Of a DNA stretch of 64,000 bases, positions 46,936 through 58,600 are shown one piece after another (position 1 is the first letter of the stretch; every line of letters starts with the position of its first letter). Source of the stretch: Portulaca oleracea (Eukaryota > Streptophyta > Magnoliopsida > Caryophyllales > Portulacaceae); the NCBI GenBank assembly GCA_029582165.1, contig CM055870.1:45092513-45156512 (forward strand), in the 5' to 3' direction. A program made the translations under genes and the position numbers. Under the pieces are notes generated by a model. That model saw only the letters and a program-made list of their open reading frames with translations, ran no database searches and was not told the DNA's origin.

Positions 46936-48827
46936 TGTTCGGTCTCGTTCCGAGCCGATTTCTTCTCTTTTATAGGGTATTTTTGCTTGTCTTTAATAAT
47001 TATTTTAGTAGTTTTATTATGTTTTACTCTTTTATTAGATTTTATAGCATTTTATTATTTTTGTTATTATGATTGTTAAATATGAAACAAAAATATAAAT
47101 ATTAGAAATAAAAATCAAAACCTTTTCCTAATTCTAATCCTATTCCTAATTACATTAAATTCCCATTTTTCCTTCCCTTAATCGGCCCATTTAACCCAAG
47201 CCTATTACCTCTACCTCTGCAGATTAACCCGCTAGCCGATGCAAACCCCTTTTACCCACGCCCCATTTCCCCTCTTCACCCAGCCAAACAAAACCCATCA
47301 CAAACCCTAATCCATATCATTTTCCCCCTTTTCCCCTCATTCCCTTCTTCGTCCTTTTTCGCCCTCTCCTCTCTGGTTCTCTTTCTCTCAATTGCGCCAA
47401 ACAGCCCCGATGAACAGAAGCACTCCACCTCCATTTTCTCAGTCTCGAAACTCCTTCTCTCCATTTCTCGAACTCATCTCTCTTCTCATCTCCCTCTCTC
47501 TTCTCTTCTCTTTGCTATTTTCGCGATAAATTCATTATCTCTCACTCATTCTCTTTCTCTTGTGCAGATTAGTTGATAACCAACGAAGATGAGCAGCAAG
47601 CACCATCGACATACTCATCTAACTGTCAAAACGTATCTACACCGTCCAAGATTGAAGAATCGATGGCTGAGAATTGAAGGAGAGAGTCGATTTCGACTAT
47701 AAAAGGGGAAGAAGAGAGTCGTTCGAGGGGAGGGATGGTAGATACTGGGAGTGACGCCCCAAGAGCCTCCATTTAGGGTTAGAATCAGATTAGGTTTAAT
47801 CTTGCTTTTATTTTCTGTTTTGAATTTCCGTTTTTGCTTATCGATTTTAATCGATTCTGGGTTTGTTTTTGAATGTTTGAGATATTGATTTCTGGAAATG
47901 TATTTAGTTTCTCGGTTTTGTTAATGATGATTTAATTGTTCTTGATGTTCTGGGTAAACTTGTGTTGATGTTGGTTCGATTCTTGTGAGTTGATTCTGCT
48001 GTATTTTTCCTCTGATTCTGTCTCTCTTTTTCTCCCTCTGTTCGGATAATGAGCAGTAGGGAGTGGGTTTGATTGTCTTCCTTTTCTCTATCTTTCCCCT
48101 CTCTGTTTTCCCGTCTCTGTTCTTGTTTAGGTAGTAATCTTTTTTCTTTCTTTCTCTTCTTCTTTCTCATTCGGTCAGTAGGTCTAAGCATTAGTATCCA
48201 TTTCTCTATTTTCTTTCTTTTCTTTTGTTTCCATGTCTCGATCAGTCTAGGTCTTATTAAGATTAGTTAGGTGTTAGTAGGTTTATTAGGGTCCCTATTA
48301 GTTTATTAGGGTTCTTGATCTTGGTCAGTTTATTAGGTTAGTTAAATGTTAGTTTTATTAGGGTTTTGTGTAAGTGAAGTTTCTAAGGTTTTATTAGTTT
48401 AGCCACAAAACATCCAATCCAACTTTTAGTGAGGAGGAGGGCTAAGGGTCACAAATTCCACTCTCAAGTGGGGATTTGGGGATTCTTAGTAATCCAATTC
48501 ACGATTTCTTGTTTGTTTGGGAGAAATCCAAGTAGATTGAAGATTAGTGAAGATTTAGTTCATCGAAGGTATAATCTCTTGTTCCTAATTTCATTATTAG
48601 TTGTAGTTCTATTGCTTTCCTATTTCATGCTTTTAATTGATTTCATCTTTTATTGCTTTCTTAATTATTATCATGTCTAGGTTAGTTTATTGCTTTATTT
48701 ACATAATTTACTGCTTTCCGCATTGAGAAAAACCCCTTTACACAAACCGATTACCTTAATCAAGCCTAACACCCATCCCTGTGGACCGACAACCTTAACT
48801 TAAAACCACAAAAATTACAACCGAACA
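46936..48827. mobile_element. Nested 1.9 kb solo LTR
   Basis: It starts TGTTCGGTCTCG and ends ACAACCGAACA, so TGTTCGGT is inverted at the tips. Both flanks are GAGGG (46931-46935 and 48828-48832), a perfect 5 bp duplication. No gag-pol lies between; CCTGTGGACCGACAACCTT near the right end resembles the 3' part of large plant Ty3/gypsy LTRs. It is a solo LTR left by recombination, and it interrupts copia-2 between integrase and RT. Orientation is probably plus, by that motif. Confidence 0.85.
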
Positions 48828-48865
48828 GAGGGTGCATATTTGTCTGCCCCAAAGAGGCAGCCTCA

Positions 48866-50146
48866 TCAAAAAATGACATGGATGCTTTCTTCTACAGATC
48901 TTGAGTTTTTGAAATAGATTTTGTAAGCTTTGCTTGTAGAAGAATATCCAACGAAAATTCCTTCTTCACTTCGAGCATCAAACTTGCTAGTTGGTTTCTT
49001 TCCATTGATGTGAACAAAGCATTTGCATCCGAGGACCTTGAGGTGACTGATGTTTGGTGCCTTCCCTTTGAATAATTCAGAAGGGGTCTTTTTTAGAATG
49101 GATCGGATAGTGCACCGATTCAGAATGTAGATTGATGCATTGATGATTTCTGCCCAAATGAATTTCGGAAGATTGTTGTCGCATATAATTGTTCTGGCCA
49201 TGTCCTCCAAGGTGCGATTCTTTCTTTCAACAACTCCATTTTGCTGAGGGATTCTTGGTGCAGAGAAATTGTGAGTTATCCCCATTGCTACACAAAATGC
49301 TCCAAACATGTCTTTGTTGTCGAACTCCTTACCATGATTTGTCCTTATAGCTTTGACAGAATTTCCTGTGAGGACCTTGAGTTGCTTGTAGAGTTTTGAG
49401 AAGTGCTCAAAAGCTTCTGTTTTACTTTTAAAAAAGAACACCCAGGTAAACCTTGAAAATTCATCTATTATAACAAAGATATATGAGCTATCTCCAAGAC
49501 TCTTGTAAGGAATGGGACAACAGAGGTCCATGTGAAGGAGGTCAAGGCATTTTGAGGTGGTCACAGACTTGAGAGGTTTGAAGGATGATCTTGTCTATTT
49601 ACCTTTTGCACATGCATCACAGACCCGATCTTTCTCATACTTATGAGGCGGGAGACCTCGGACTAGATTTGACTTATGCAACTTTTGTAATGTTTTCATG
49701 CTAACATGGCCTAAGCGGCGGTGCCACAGCCACGTTTCCTCAGATCCAGCCTTTAGGCAGGAGAGGTCCTCAGACGACTCACTTAAATCAATAACATAAA
49801 CATTATTCATGCGATGACCATACAATATGATTTGATGTGACTCGGACGACACTACACATGCATTTTTATCAAAATTGACTCTATTTCCCTTATCACAAAA
49901 CTGAGATATTCTAAGCAAATTATATTCTAGACCCTCTACTAGATATACATCATTCAGAGAATTACTGAGGTCCTTACCGACCTTCCCAATGCCGAGGATC
50001 TTGCCTTGGCTTTTGTCTCCAAATGTAACTTTCCCTGTTTTGTTGGTTTTCAACTCGCAAAACTTGGTTGGATCTCCGGTCATGTGACAAGAGCAACCCC
50101 TGTCCAAATACCATAGGTCGCTGTGAGTTTTGAAGCATACTTGCAT
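48866..50146 (-). pseudogene. copia-2 protease and integrase region
   Basis: The protease site reads WYLDRGCSCHMTG; the usual DSG is DRG here, a likely loss of function. The pre-integrase finger follows (WLWHRRLGHVSMKTL...CDACAKGK). A TAG at about 49597 replaces a probable Gln. Integrase (49564-48866) keeps the first Asp (LLHMDLCCP) and the Glu (PQQNGVVERKNRT), but the second Asp site is RTNHGKEF, with Asn for Asp. The C-terminal part (GCKCFVHINGKK, FVGYSSTSKAY) is recognisable. The frame stops at about 48866, close to the nested LTR. Confidence 0.87.
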
Positions 50147-51802
50147 CAGAGGACATTATACCTTCCTTGGATTTCGACAGACAGGTTGTGACATTAGGTC
50201 TAGGGACCCAAATTTTGCCAACTTGAAAAAACCTTGAGGACTTAGAGGGCTTGGGAGAGATGCTGCGAGAGGTCTTTTCTGTGTGAGCAACTGGACAGAT
50301 TTTGTGATGATGCTTTCTGTGAGGGGTAAGGTTAGGAGTTGGAAGAAGAGGTCCTTTGGGAGGTTGATTTGGGGGATTTTTGGTCCGAGGTTGAAACGGA
50401 GGGGTTGTGAATGCCAATTTATTTGTTGGGATGAGAAGCGGTGACTGCCTCATTGGATAATTGAGTGATGGTTTTATAGCAGTCTTTGACCTCAAGGGAT
50501 AGTCTATTGCATTCTGTGAATAGGAGGTCATTTTGAGAATTTAGATTATCCATGGCTTCACTGAGACTTTGAACATGCTTGGTAAGGTATTTGATTCTCT
50601 TTATCAAAGATTTGGAATATTTGAACAGATGTAAACATTTATGAGCAAGATATGGTGAAAGATTGAGGAGGTCATCAATGTTTACCTCATCTTGGGGTGA
50701 GGACGTTTCTGGTTCCTCATTTAGTTGAGTCATCAGACAGACATTTGCAACCTCATCAACATCACTGTTGTCCTCACTTGAGTCACTGTCACTCCAAGTT
50801 GCAAGCATTTCCCTACGTTGTTGTTGATTGGGCCTCATGTTTCTTCTATCCTTGTTTTTTCTTGCGTGAGGATAGTCTTTGACCAAGTGTTCTGTGCTGC
50901 CATAACCATAACAAGTAAAAGGGTCATATTCTTATCTCATAGGGGCCTTACCTTTTGGTTTTCTGTGCTTCCCGTCTTTGATGTAACCTCGAAAGGTTGG
51001 ATTTTTCTTGTACAATCTTCTGAACCCTTTTGCCAACATAGCCATTGTTTCTTCCTCATCCTCATCTGATTCGTCATCAGATTCCCGAATTGCTTTGAGG
51101 GCAATTCCCTTGGGCTCTGTGAGGTCACTTAGTTGGATCTCATGGGCCAGCAGTTTCACAATGAGTTCTTCCAATTTGAGGACCTTAAGATCTTGCGCTT
51201 CTTCAATTGCTGTAACTTTTGAACCCCACTTTCTTCTTGGTAGACATCAGAGGATTTTTCTGACTTGTTCCTCATTGGAGTAGTTTTTTCCAAGTGACTT
51301 GAGGTGGTTAGCAATGCTGCTAAATCTCTCATACATCTCCTCAATGGATTCATTTTCTTCCATTTTGAAGGCCTCATACTTCTGGACGAGTATGTCCAGT
51401 TTGATATCTTTAACTTGACTTGTACCTTCGTATGAGGTGACCAAATATTCCCAAACCTGTTTGGCATTTTCACAGTTAGAAACACAATCAAAATCATTTG
51501 GGTTCAAACTGCAATATAGCAAATTTAAAGCACGAATATTTTTTTTCCAAAGTTGTGAGCTCTTCAGCTGTCATTTTAGATCTCTCTTTTGGGATATCTT
51601 GATTTGCAGTGTTCTTCTTTGTGGGAGTGGGGAAATTTCCTTCAGTGACTATGACCAAGAGGTCCTCATCTTGGTCTCTGAGAAATATTTCCATCTGCCT
51701 CTTCCACATTCTGTAATTTTCGCCTGTGAGGAGTGGCGCTCTTGTCCATGAGCATCCTTGAGGAGCTTCAATTGTGTTGAGGTCGGCTATGATCTTTACC
51801 AC
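50147..51802 (-). pseudogene. copia-2 gag remains
   Basis: The N-terminus at 51802 (APLLTGENYRMWKRQMEIFL) is the UBN2-type gag domain of SIRE elements. A frameshift near 51525 leads into AKQVWEYLVTSYEGTSQVK. More breaks occur near 51250 and 51175, and TAG at about 50930 lies just before the zinc knuckle. The knuckle reads CYGYGSTEHLVKDYPH, where two of three Cys have become Tyr. An acidic segment (SDSDSSEDNSD) and a coiled-coil region (about 50700-50440) follow, as in this lineage. The product would package element RNA. Confidence 0.82.
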
Positions 51803-51834
51803 GAGTTGTTAGACTCTTTAGATCTGTGGACCTG

Positions 51835-51847
51835 CTCTGATACCAAT
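51835..51847 (-). promoter_or_regulatory. Primer binding site of copia-2 (initiator tRNA-Met)
   Basis: The minus strand reads TTGGTATCAGAGC directly after the 5' LTR end; this matches the 3' end of plant initiator tRNA-Met, the usual Ty1/copia primer. Confidence 0.9.
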
Positions 51848-52620
51848 TGAAATAACCCTACAGGGGGGTGAATAGGGTTATATATAAATTCTGCACTTTA
51901 ATCAACACAACAAGGTTAATAGCACTTTTATAAGATGAAAGATACTTCTTTATTAGACAAACAAAAGTGCTTAAAACAGAGGAGGTTACAACTCACCTCA
52001 ATTTGAAAACCGTGAGGTCCTCAATTGGCTTACTGGAACAAAAGACCTTGAAGTTGTCTTCTGCACTTGAGGCCTCACAAAAGAGGCGATTTCGGACAGT
52101 GGGATAAACTCTAAAGTAAGAGTCTTTTCTTACTTTAAATACTCGACCTTAGAGGTCCTCACCAGTGCCCTCAGTTACAAAAACTCACCACACACAAAGT
52201 GACTACAACACATAATATTATTACTCAATATTCATACACTCAGAACTTTCTTAGCTAAAGCTCCTGCTCAGATTTACTTGCTTGGAAATCCACTCTTTGC
52301 ATGAATGAAGCTTGATGATATTTATAGCCTTGAGAGCAACGGCTTCTTTCTCACACCAAGATTGTTTCCTTTTCTGAGGTGATCCTTAATCTTCCACGAG
52401 ATTCCCTTTCTTTGCCATAGTTTCCTTCCTTTTCGTTTGGTATCTGAAAAGGAAACAACAACCCGTTATAATCTTATCTCAGAATTAGAAGGAAGGAATA
52501 AGATTGGGATATGACTGATACTTCCCTGAATTAGCTGCGATGATCTTTCAAACAAAACGCGTGTGCTAATGCTGGAGGTCCTCTCTGCCGGTCGTGCTGA
52601 GGTCCTCATAAGCAGCTGAG

Positions 52621-52623
<3 letters not shown>
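51848..52623 (-). repeat. 5' LTR of copia-2, tip lost in (TA)n
   Basis: It matches the 3' LTR closely, but the outermost ~8 bases (TGAAGAAT on the minus strand) are replaced by a TA microsatellite starting at 52624. Slippage of that tract after insertion is the likely reason. Confidence 0.9.

Positions 52624-52681
<58 letters not shown>
52624..52681. repeat. (TA)n microsatellite
   Basis: About 29 uninterrupted TA units followed by a short CA run, at the outer edge of the copia-2 5' LTR. Confidence 0.97.
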
Positions 52682-52690
<9 letters not shown>

Positions 52691-52691
52691 C

Positions 52692-52917
52692 ACCTCCTAA
52701 CAAGGGCGTCTGTAGTTCTTCAATAAACATGATCGAGCCATCTTAGTTTGTGCTCTCTCAATTTTTCCCCGATTGGTGCTATTCTTCTGAGCATATCCAA
52801 CCTATGCTTTATGGTGGTTTGATGAAGGGAAATACTCAGCCTACTCCTTAACAAGTGGAGGAATATTACTATTATGTTGATTGCTGAAAATTTGGTATGG
52901 GTTGACTCTATCATCAC
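52692..52917 (-). pseudogene. RTE-type non-LTR element C-terminal fragment
   Basis: The minus strand reads LDMLRRIAPIGEKLREHKLRW then LDHVY, followed after a break by RTTDALVR. This resembles the LRWFGHVxRR-type end of RTE-clade reverse transcriptase ORFs. Only about 70 residues remain. Confidence 0.45.
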
Positions 52918-53029
52918 TATTTTTGATCCAGGTGGGTTGGTTGATTGTTGGAGTTGGATGATAGCATCTTTGGTTTGTTCTTATCTTACAACAGAGGTGC
53001 AAGGCATATGAGTTCATCAGTTCCCATAT

Positions 53030-53255
53030 TTCAATCTAGAAGCTTGAGGACAAAGCTTCTCAAAGGGGATCTATTGTTACAGTTTAGCTTTTAATAGTTG
53101 TATTTCAGTTTGTCAAGTAGCTCACCTGCTTGGCACGTGAGGAGTTTAGTATTCTATTCATGTTTGTTAAAAGTTATTACTAGTTAGAGTCCATAGTTGA
53201 GTATATAATCAGTCTCAGCTTTGTAATTGAGATTCATTCTAATCAATGATTAACA
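53030..53255 (+). repeat. Truncated LTR-retrotransposon 3' end (candidate)
   Basis: A CTTGAGGACAAAGCTTCTC phrase (about 53043) resembles the end of pol in several plant gypsy elements. It is followed by a purine run (AAAGGGGATC) and TGTTACAGTTTAGC, which could open an LTR ending near ATTAACA at 53255. No matching flanks, no second LTR. Confidence 0.35.
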
Positions 53256-53257
53256 TA

Positions 53258-53532
53258 GGTCATGTTCTTTTATACGGTTGGTTGTGGTATGACATGATAC
53301 GGGGTGGTGGAATTATGGTGGGTTTGGAAAAGTTGTGGTGGATTGTGGTGGGTTGTGGTATGTTGTGGTGGATTTTGTTTTTAATAATTGTAAATTGTGT
53401 TGGTAAATGTGAAAAAGTTTGTTGTAGTGGGGTGTTGTTATTTTTATGGTAGATTAATATGTTGTGGTGGATTGTAGCAAGGTGCGATGTGTTGGACATC
53501 GCAGCCAGCCAGCCGTATAAAATAACAGGGCC
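53258..53532. mobile_element. MITE with GG(T/C)C(A/C)TGTT ends (275 bp)
   Basis: Inverted ends share TTTTATACGG plus GGTTGG/GGCTGG; outer bases are GGTCATGTTC and GGCCCTGTTA. The interior is GT-rich with GTTGTGGTGG repeats. A possible ATA duplication flanks it. The superfamily is unclear; it fits hAT- or Harbinger-like MITEs. Confidence 0.7.
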
Positions 53533-54143
53533 ATAGTGAACTCAATCTCTTTCTCTTTCTACTCTAAAATTCTCTCTTTCTCTCTCTTTACTTACCCATA
53601 GATATCTCCAGGTAAGACTTATCAAACTCCCTGTACACCCTCAAAATAAATTATGAAATTCTATTTGGAGGAGTCATAAAGGCTCATTCATATGTTGAAT
53701 GAGTGGAAAAGTAATTGAATCTAACACCTATTTATGCTCAAAGCTTTGACATATATATCAAATGACAGGATCACGAAGCAACTAGCGAGATACAAAAAAT
53801 CAGCATTATCGCAAGTTACAATAGAATAAGAAATTTCATTTTCCAAATTTCAGCATTGAATATTGACGTTATCCTAAGATGTGACATCTCGTATTTTTTA
53901 CATTGATATAACTACGACTAAAAGCCTTAATCTATTCCCATAAACTTATCAATTTGAAGCATACAAGAAACACTGAATCAAATACTTTTCAACGATATCG
54001 CAACAACGATCATCAACAACGATCAACTTACACTTGATGCTCTGTGCGATTTGAAGTCTCACTTTCACCCAGAAACCAAAAATGTGCACATCACCAGGAC
54101 AACAAAAAACCTATGTGTGCTCCGATCAAAGGATTTGTGTCAA
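53533..54143. other. Downstream flank of the O-fucosyltransferase gene
   Basis: About 600 bp with no gene. The part nearest 54143 is probably the 3' UTR. A CT-rich run lies at 53550-53590. Confidence 0.5.
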
Positions 54144-56217
54144 TCATAATGCAGTTTGAGTCTGCCCTAAACATGCACTGTTCTTTCTCATCAACTCTAT
54201 GCTTTCTGCAATTGTAGACCCAGCAGTGCCAACAAAACCCAGAGAAGCACAACTACAAACAGCTTCTTCCAAGTAGAGGAGCACGTCGGCCGACTGACAA
54301 GGGCAATATCTGAAACAGTTTGTGTACTTATCCCTTTCGCGGCAACCAGCAGGAGCGAGTTTCTTTGCAGTTGTTTTCACAAATTCATCGTCGTTGCTAA
54401 GGACATGGATTTTGAACGAACTCGAATCGCTGGCCAACTCTTCCAAGTAACTTCCACTCCAGTTGCTTCTGGGAAGATCAGTCATCACAAAAATATGAAC
54501 TGGAAGGGGACCCTTTTGTTTGAGATCCTTTAGCTTTTCCTTAAGTGAAGAGAAAGTTGTCTTCCAGTGGTTCTTAAATTGACCATCCAGCAGCCTCAGC
54601 TGTGCGCAGAGATAGGGAGACTTAATCACCCTTTGGGCAAACTCCTCTCCAGCATTCTTGATTGCAGAAACAAATGGCAAAAATTCAATCTTATCAAGCA
54701 ATGATTGGATTCGCTTATCCTTTGGAGACTCACGAATATCCATGTAAAGTTGTGACCCTTTATATGGAGACGTGAATAAGCTGCCAAATGCTAGTAAAGG
54801 GGACTTGTCAGCCACAGTCCCGGGCCCGAGAGTTTTGTAAACATCTCGACGATACCTAACATCGGATATTTTCTTCCTCAGCCGGAGTTGTTCATCAGGC
54901 TGGAACAAATCCAAGGTGTCTGCATCTTCTGATCGATAGGTCCAGACTGTATTTCTACAATTTTCATCAACAGCGTACACACAGTTTTCTACATTACCAC
55001 CAAGTCCAGATAGTAAAGAGCGACATTGCTCGAGTTTGTCCAAGTCCATCGGAGACCGCTTGTCATTTGAGCTACTCTTGCAAACAGAATCAAACGATAC
55101 ACCACACGACAATGATACAAAGTCTCTGAGATCCATGGTTCGAACTAAGTCAGAGATCGGAGATAGGTCGATGATTTCAGCCATTGACATGTACCTGCAA
55201 ATGCATTCACAGTGCCCGGAACAAATTATGAACTACTAAAAAGAAGCCACTGATCCAGAAATTAAGCACTGCTAAAAACAGTAACAAACAGGGAAGCAAA
55301 CTAATTGATAAGTACTATCTTTCTGAAGCAAGCCAGTATGCTGAGACTAACTTTCTGCCAAACTCTTTGCTTCAGCATAACTATTCTGTCTATACAACCA
55401 TGAACCATCCCATCCCGAAATTTGGCCATAGTTCTGTAAAACCCCTCAAAATCCTCCATTATCTGGATAAAAGAAGCTCTGAATATCATAAAATCATAAA
55501 TCACTGGGTCACATTCTGACAATACTCACAATACCATTGAGCTTCTTTTGTCTTCAAAATCAAGGATCTCTCACAATATTTAACCCCAGTCTCAACAATT
55601 CCACAAAGCTCCATCAAACAGTCTTTTACATCGCCAATTCACCATAAAACCTCCCGTCGGTACCAGTTGCATACTCTCAAAATTAAGGAGTACAAGCACC
55701 AATTAAGAGAAAATAAATGCAGACATACGCAATTGAGGCGATACAAGGATAAGAAGAATTTGACTAACCTTCCTTCTTTTCTCAATTCAACAGCGTGATC
55801 CCAAACCTTGAGCCTAAGCTCATTAGCGCTCAAAACCCTAAACTTAGGGCAACTACCGAGAGCAACCGCGTGATGATCCAGAACAGGAGGAACAATTAGG
55901 GTACGATTAAGAATGGCAGCCATGAGAATCGCATTCTTGAGTTCGGAAAGCTGATTGCTGAACCCACTGTGAGGGGCGTAGAACAGAAATCTCTGTCCAT
56001 GGGTTCGTGCCGCAGCCTCACATATGGCGAATTTGGTGGAATGAGAGAGTGAAGTTTTGGTGGAGATTGGGTGGATGAAGGAGGAGATCTCTTGGTAGAA
56101 GACGAAGAAGAAGAGGAAGAGAAGGAGGGAGAGAAGACAGAAAAAGAGAATGGAGTTCGGAGAAGTTTTCTTGGTTTTCGACTTGGATCTACCGCCGGCG
56201 ACACTGCCTTGCATCAT
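54144..56217 (-). CDS. O-fucosyltransferase-family protein
   Basis: Two exons, 56217-55769 and 55194-54144, with a 574 bp GT-AG intron in phase 2, giving 499 residues. It is a type II membrane protein: basic N-terminus with KSKTKK, one membrane span at about residues 23-42 (FFCLLSLLLFLFFFVFY), then a lumenal domain. The GDP-fucose protein O-fucosyltransferase (PF10250-type) start reads FLFYAPHSGFSNQLSELKNA and RTLIVPPVLDHHA. The late region has HIFVMTDLP and, near the C-terminus, the acceptor/donor motif GFVGTAGSTIAESIELMR. It would act in the Golgi, transferring fucose to a glycan or protein; the plant substrates are mostly unknown. No stops or frameshifts. I start at 56217 (MMQGSVAGGRSK), the first in-frame Met. 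Confidence 0.9.
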
Positions 56218-56868
56218 TTTCTGGCGTTTGGGTTTTGGGAGATTGAAGCTGGCGGGGTTTGTCTTAAATACGTTGCAGACCGGTGGAGTGAAGCGAAGGG
56301 GAAGTGAAGATCAACATGGAGCCATGGATAGGAAAATCACTCGATGACCATTTACAATGGAAACCCAAATAGAAGAACTCTAAAATATGAACCAAGGTAA
56401 GAAAAAGATTTAGTACCTCCCTTCCAATTTCTCAGTCACCCCAACTATTTTTACCCAAATTACCCTTATATTTATTGATGTAATAGTTTTAGAAATTATA
56501 AAAAATGATAAATAAAGTTATTAATTAGGGGGCGAAAATGGAATTATAATCGTTGAAATTATAAAAGTGACAAATAAATTGGGACAAAAAAATTAGTTAT
56601 TTTGACAAACATTTTGGGACGAAGGTAGTACATTACATGATATATATATTTAGAAAATTTATATGTCTAATAAATGATGTGATTAATGTAATTTGCTTTA
56701 CACTATTTCCAATAACGACTTTAAATTGGGGACCCATTATTAATAGGATTAAACATCGGATGGGAATGATATTAAATGAGGTTGTATAGGGTATTCTAGT
56801 GATGAGAATGAGATTTTACTCGTGAGATTAATAGCAGTCGCAATAGTGAATATGAGTTATATTTAAAA
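56218..56868. other. Upstream flank of the O-fucosyltransferase gene, no other gene
   Basis: The first 150 bp probably hold its promoter and 5' UTR. 56440-56640 has a decayed Stowaway-like phrase (GGGACGAAGGTAGTAC near the right end). 56700-56868 resembles part of the MITE that follows. Confidence 0.45.
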
Positions 56869-57260
56869 GAGTATCTACAATGGTGAGTTTTAATTCGACT
56901 CACTGCTGACGTGGCATGAAACGAGAACGGAATGAGGTCGTATAAGACATTTCAATGGTGAGAATGAGACTCGTCTCGCGAGAATCTCGCTTTCAAACTC
57001 GCGAGATGAATTTGAAAGCGAGTTTAAAATATTAATATTTTAATCATATTTTTTTCTATTTCCTCCTCCACCTCATTTTTTTATCAATATAACCAAATTA
57101 ATTATATTCTTAAGTGGGACCGATTTACTTTTTTAATTAATATGAGTAAAACTCATTGTCATCATTGGAAAGCTAACTAAATAAAAGGTTAAATTTTGAC
57201 TCTTCCACAGATTCCACGTCATACCATTAGTCAAACTCAAACCCACCATTGCGAGTACTC
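56869..57260. mobile_element. MITE with GAGTAxCxxCAATGG ends (392 bp), intact copy
   Basis: Left GAGTATCTACAATGGTGAGT and right (complement) GAGTACTCGCAATGGTGGGT are inverted. It contains ATTAATATGAGT and AACTAAATAAAA blocks that recur at 63120-63185. That second copy was split by the MULE insertion, so this copy serves as the empty-site reference. Confidence 0.75.
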
Positions 57261-57623
57261 TTACTGAATGATGTGGAAATAGTATGATGCACAATGAGAG
57301 TTAGAGTTAGACTCTCCATATTAGTTTGCTTTCCAATGACGAGTATGAACTTGGTTAAAATAATTAAAAAAGGGGTGCATGTTTCACATTTAATAATTTA
57401 AATACACTACAACTAAAAAAATGCCGAGAATCTCGTCTCAGTCCTTGCGTGTTGAGTATGAGTCTAAGTAATTCTCACTGCTGACACCCGTCTTTGCCGC
57501 TGCAGTGTCTTTCTCATCCTCACTCACGCCACAGCGGCACCATGTCATTGTCAAACTCGCCACTGCAGTTGCTCTAACGGTGAGATTCTCATTGGACGAG
57601 TTTGATCGTGAGTTTATTTATTG
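57261..57623. mobile_element. Left part of a second MITE copy, split by the MULE
   Basis: The segment up to TATTTATTG at 57623 resembles the left and middle of the 56869-57260 family (TCTCACTGCTGACAC, GGTGAGATTCTCATT, GACGAGTTTGATC). It continues on the far side of the MULE at 63051. The left end is not sharply defined. Confidence 0.55.
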
Positions 57624-57892
57624 GGTATTGTTTAACGCCGCCCCCCTTTTTACTATTGTCGCCCCCCCAAAAGACGTTTTTTCCCTTCATATATTTCCAC
57701 TCACCTCACTCTCCTCTCACTCTCTTCTCACTCTCTTCACTCTCCTCTCACTCTCCCCTCATATTATCTCTCTAAAACTTTGATTTGTTTTTGAAATTTA
57801 ACCTAAAATGTCAAGAGAAGGTGATAATTCAAGTGAAAAACAAGAGGTTAGTTTGTAATTTTCAATTTTGAAAAAAAGAAATAAAAAATATA

Positions 57893-57987
57893 CATTTCCG
57901 GAAAATGGGCGGTTGCCGTGCCCAGATTTGCACCGCGCCGCGGCGGTGCAAAATTGGGCGCGGCAACCGCCCATTTTTCCGGAAATG
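57893..57987. repeat. Near-perfect 95 bp hairpin in the MULE intron
   Basis: Arms of about 44 bp run from CATTTCCGGAAAATGGGCGG to its complement ending at 57987, with a GC-rich apex (CCGCGCCGCGGCGG). Mismatches are few. It is a GC island in a very AT-rich intron near the element's left end. Confidence 0.9.
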
Positions 57988-58009
57988 TATGTTTTTTTTT
58001 CTTTTTTTC

Positions 58010-58600
58010 AAAATTTATTATAAAATGTTAATATTATTTTTAATGTAAAAAATATTATTTATTTGTTTATATTAATATTATTAAGGTAATCAATGTCGTT
58101 AATTATAATTGTTATGTTAATTACGTTTAAATTTTGTTCTAACATATTATTATAATAAGTTGTTTATAAGTGTTGTTATTATTATTATAGTATGTTAATT
58201 ATTGTTAATAATATTATTTATTTATAATATTATTATTAAGGTAATCAATGTTGTTAATTATAATTATTATGTTAATTATGTTAAAATTATGTTAATTAAT
58301 ATTATTATTACAAGTTGTTTATAAGCGTTGTTATTAATATTATTAAGTATTGTTAAAATTATTATTTATTTATTTATAATATGATTATTATGGTAAATAA
58401 TGTTGTTAATTGTTATTATTATGTTAATTATGTTACAATTATTTATTTATTGATAATTTATTATTATTATGTTAATTAATATTAGAATTGTATGTTAATT
58501 ATTAATGTTAAAGCTATTGTTATTATTAGTATTGTTATTAGTATTAGGAATTTCTAGTATCCCAATTATTATTAGTATAATAATAATTGTTTCTATTGTT
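58010..58600. repeat. AT-rich low-complexity intron sequence
   Basis: Degenerate ATT/TTA repeats fill the rest of the first MULE intron. A similar AAT-rich block is at 62100-62640, so the element has AT-rich subterminal zones on both sides. Confidence 0.8.

Larger units (their letters stand above)
42214..52623 (-). mobile_element. SIRE-type Ty1/copia retrotransposon (copia-2), inactive
   Basis: About 10.4 kb, read right to left: 5' LTR 52623-51848, primer site complementary to initiator tRNA-Met (TTGGTATCAGAGC, about 51847-51835), gag, protease, integrase, RT-RNase H, an extra ORF, purine tract (GGGGGAGAT just before 42994) and 3' LTR 42994-42214. Size, gag type and an extra downstream ORF fit the SIRE/Maximus lineage. 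It inserted in a TA microsatellite. Lesions include stops in gag and pol, changed catalytic residues and a nested solo LTR (46936-48827). RT-RNase H remains an open 492-codon frame. Confidence 0.9.

Noticed and set aside
53246..53452. Gly/Trp-rich small protein
   Set aside because: Translation of GT-rich MITE interior (GTTGTGGTGG repeats).
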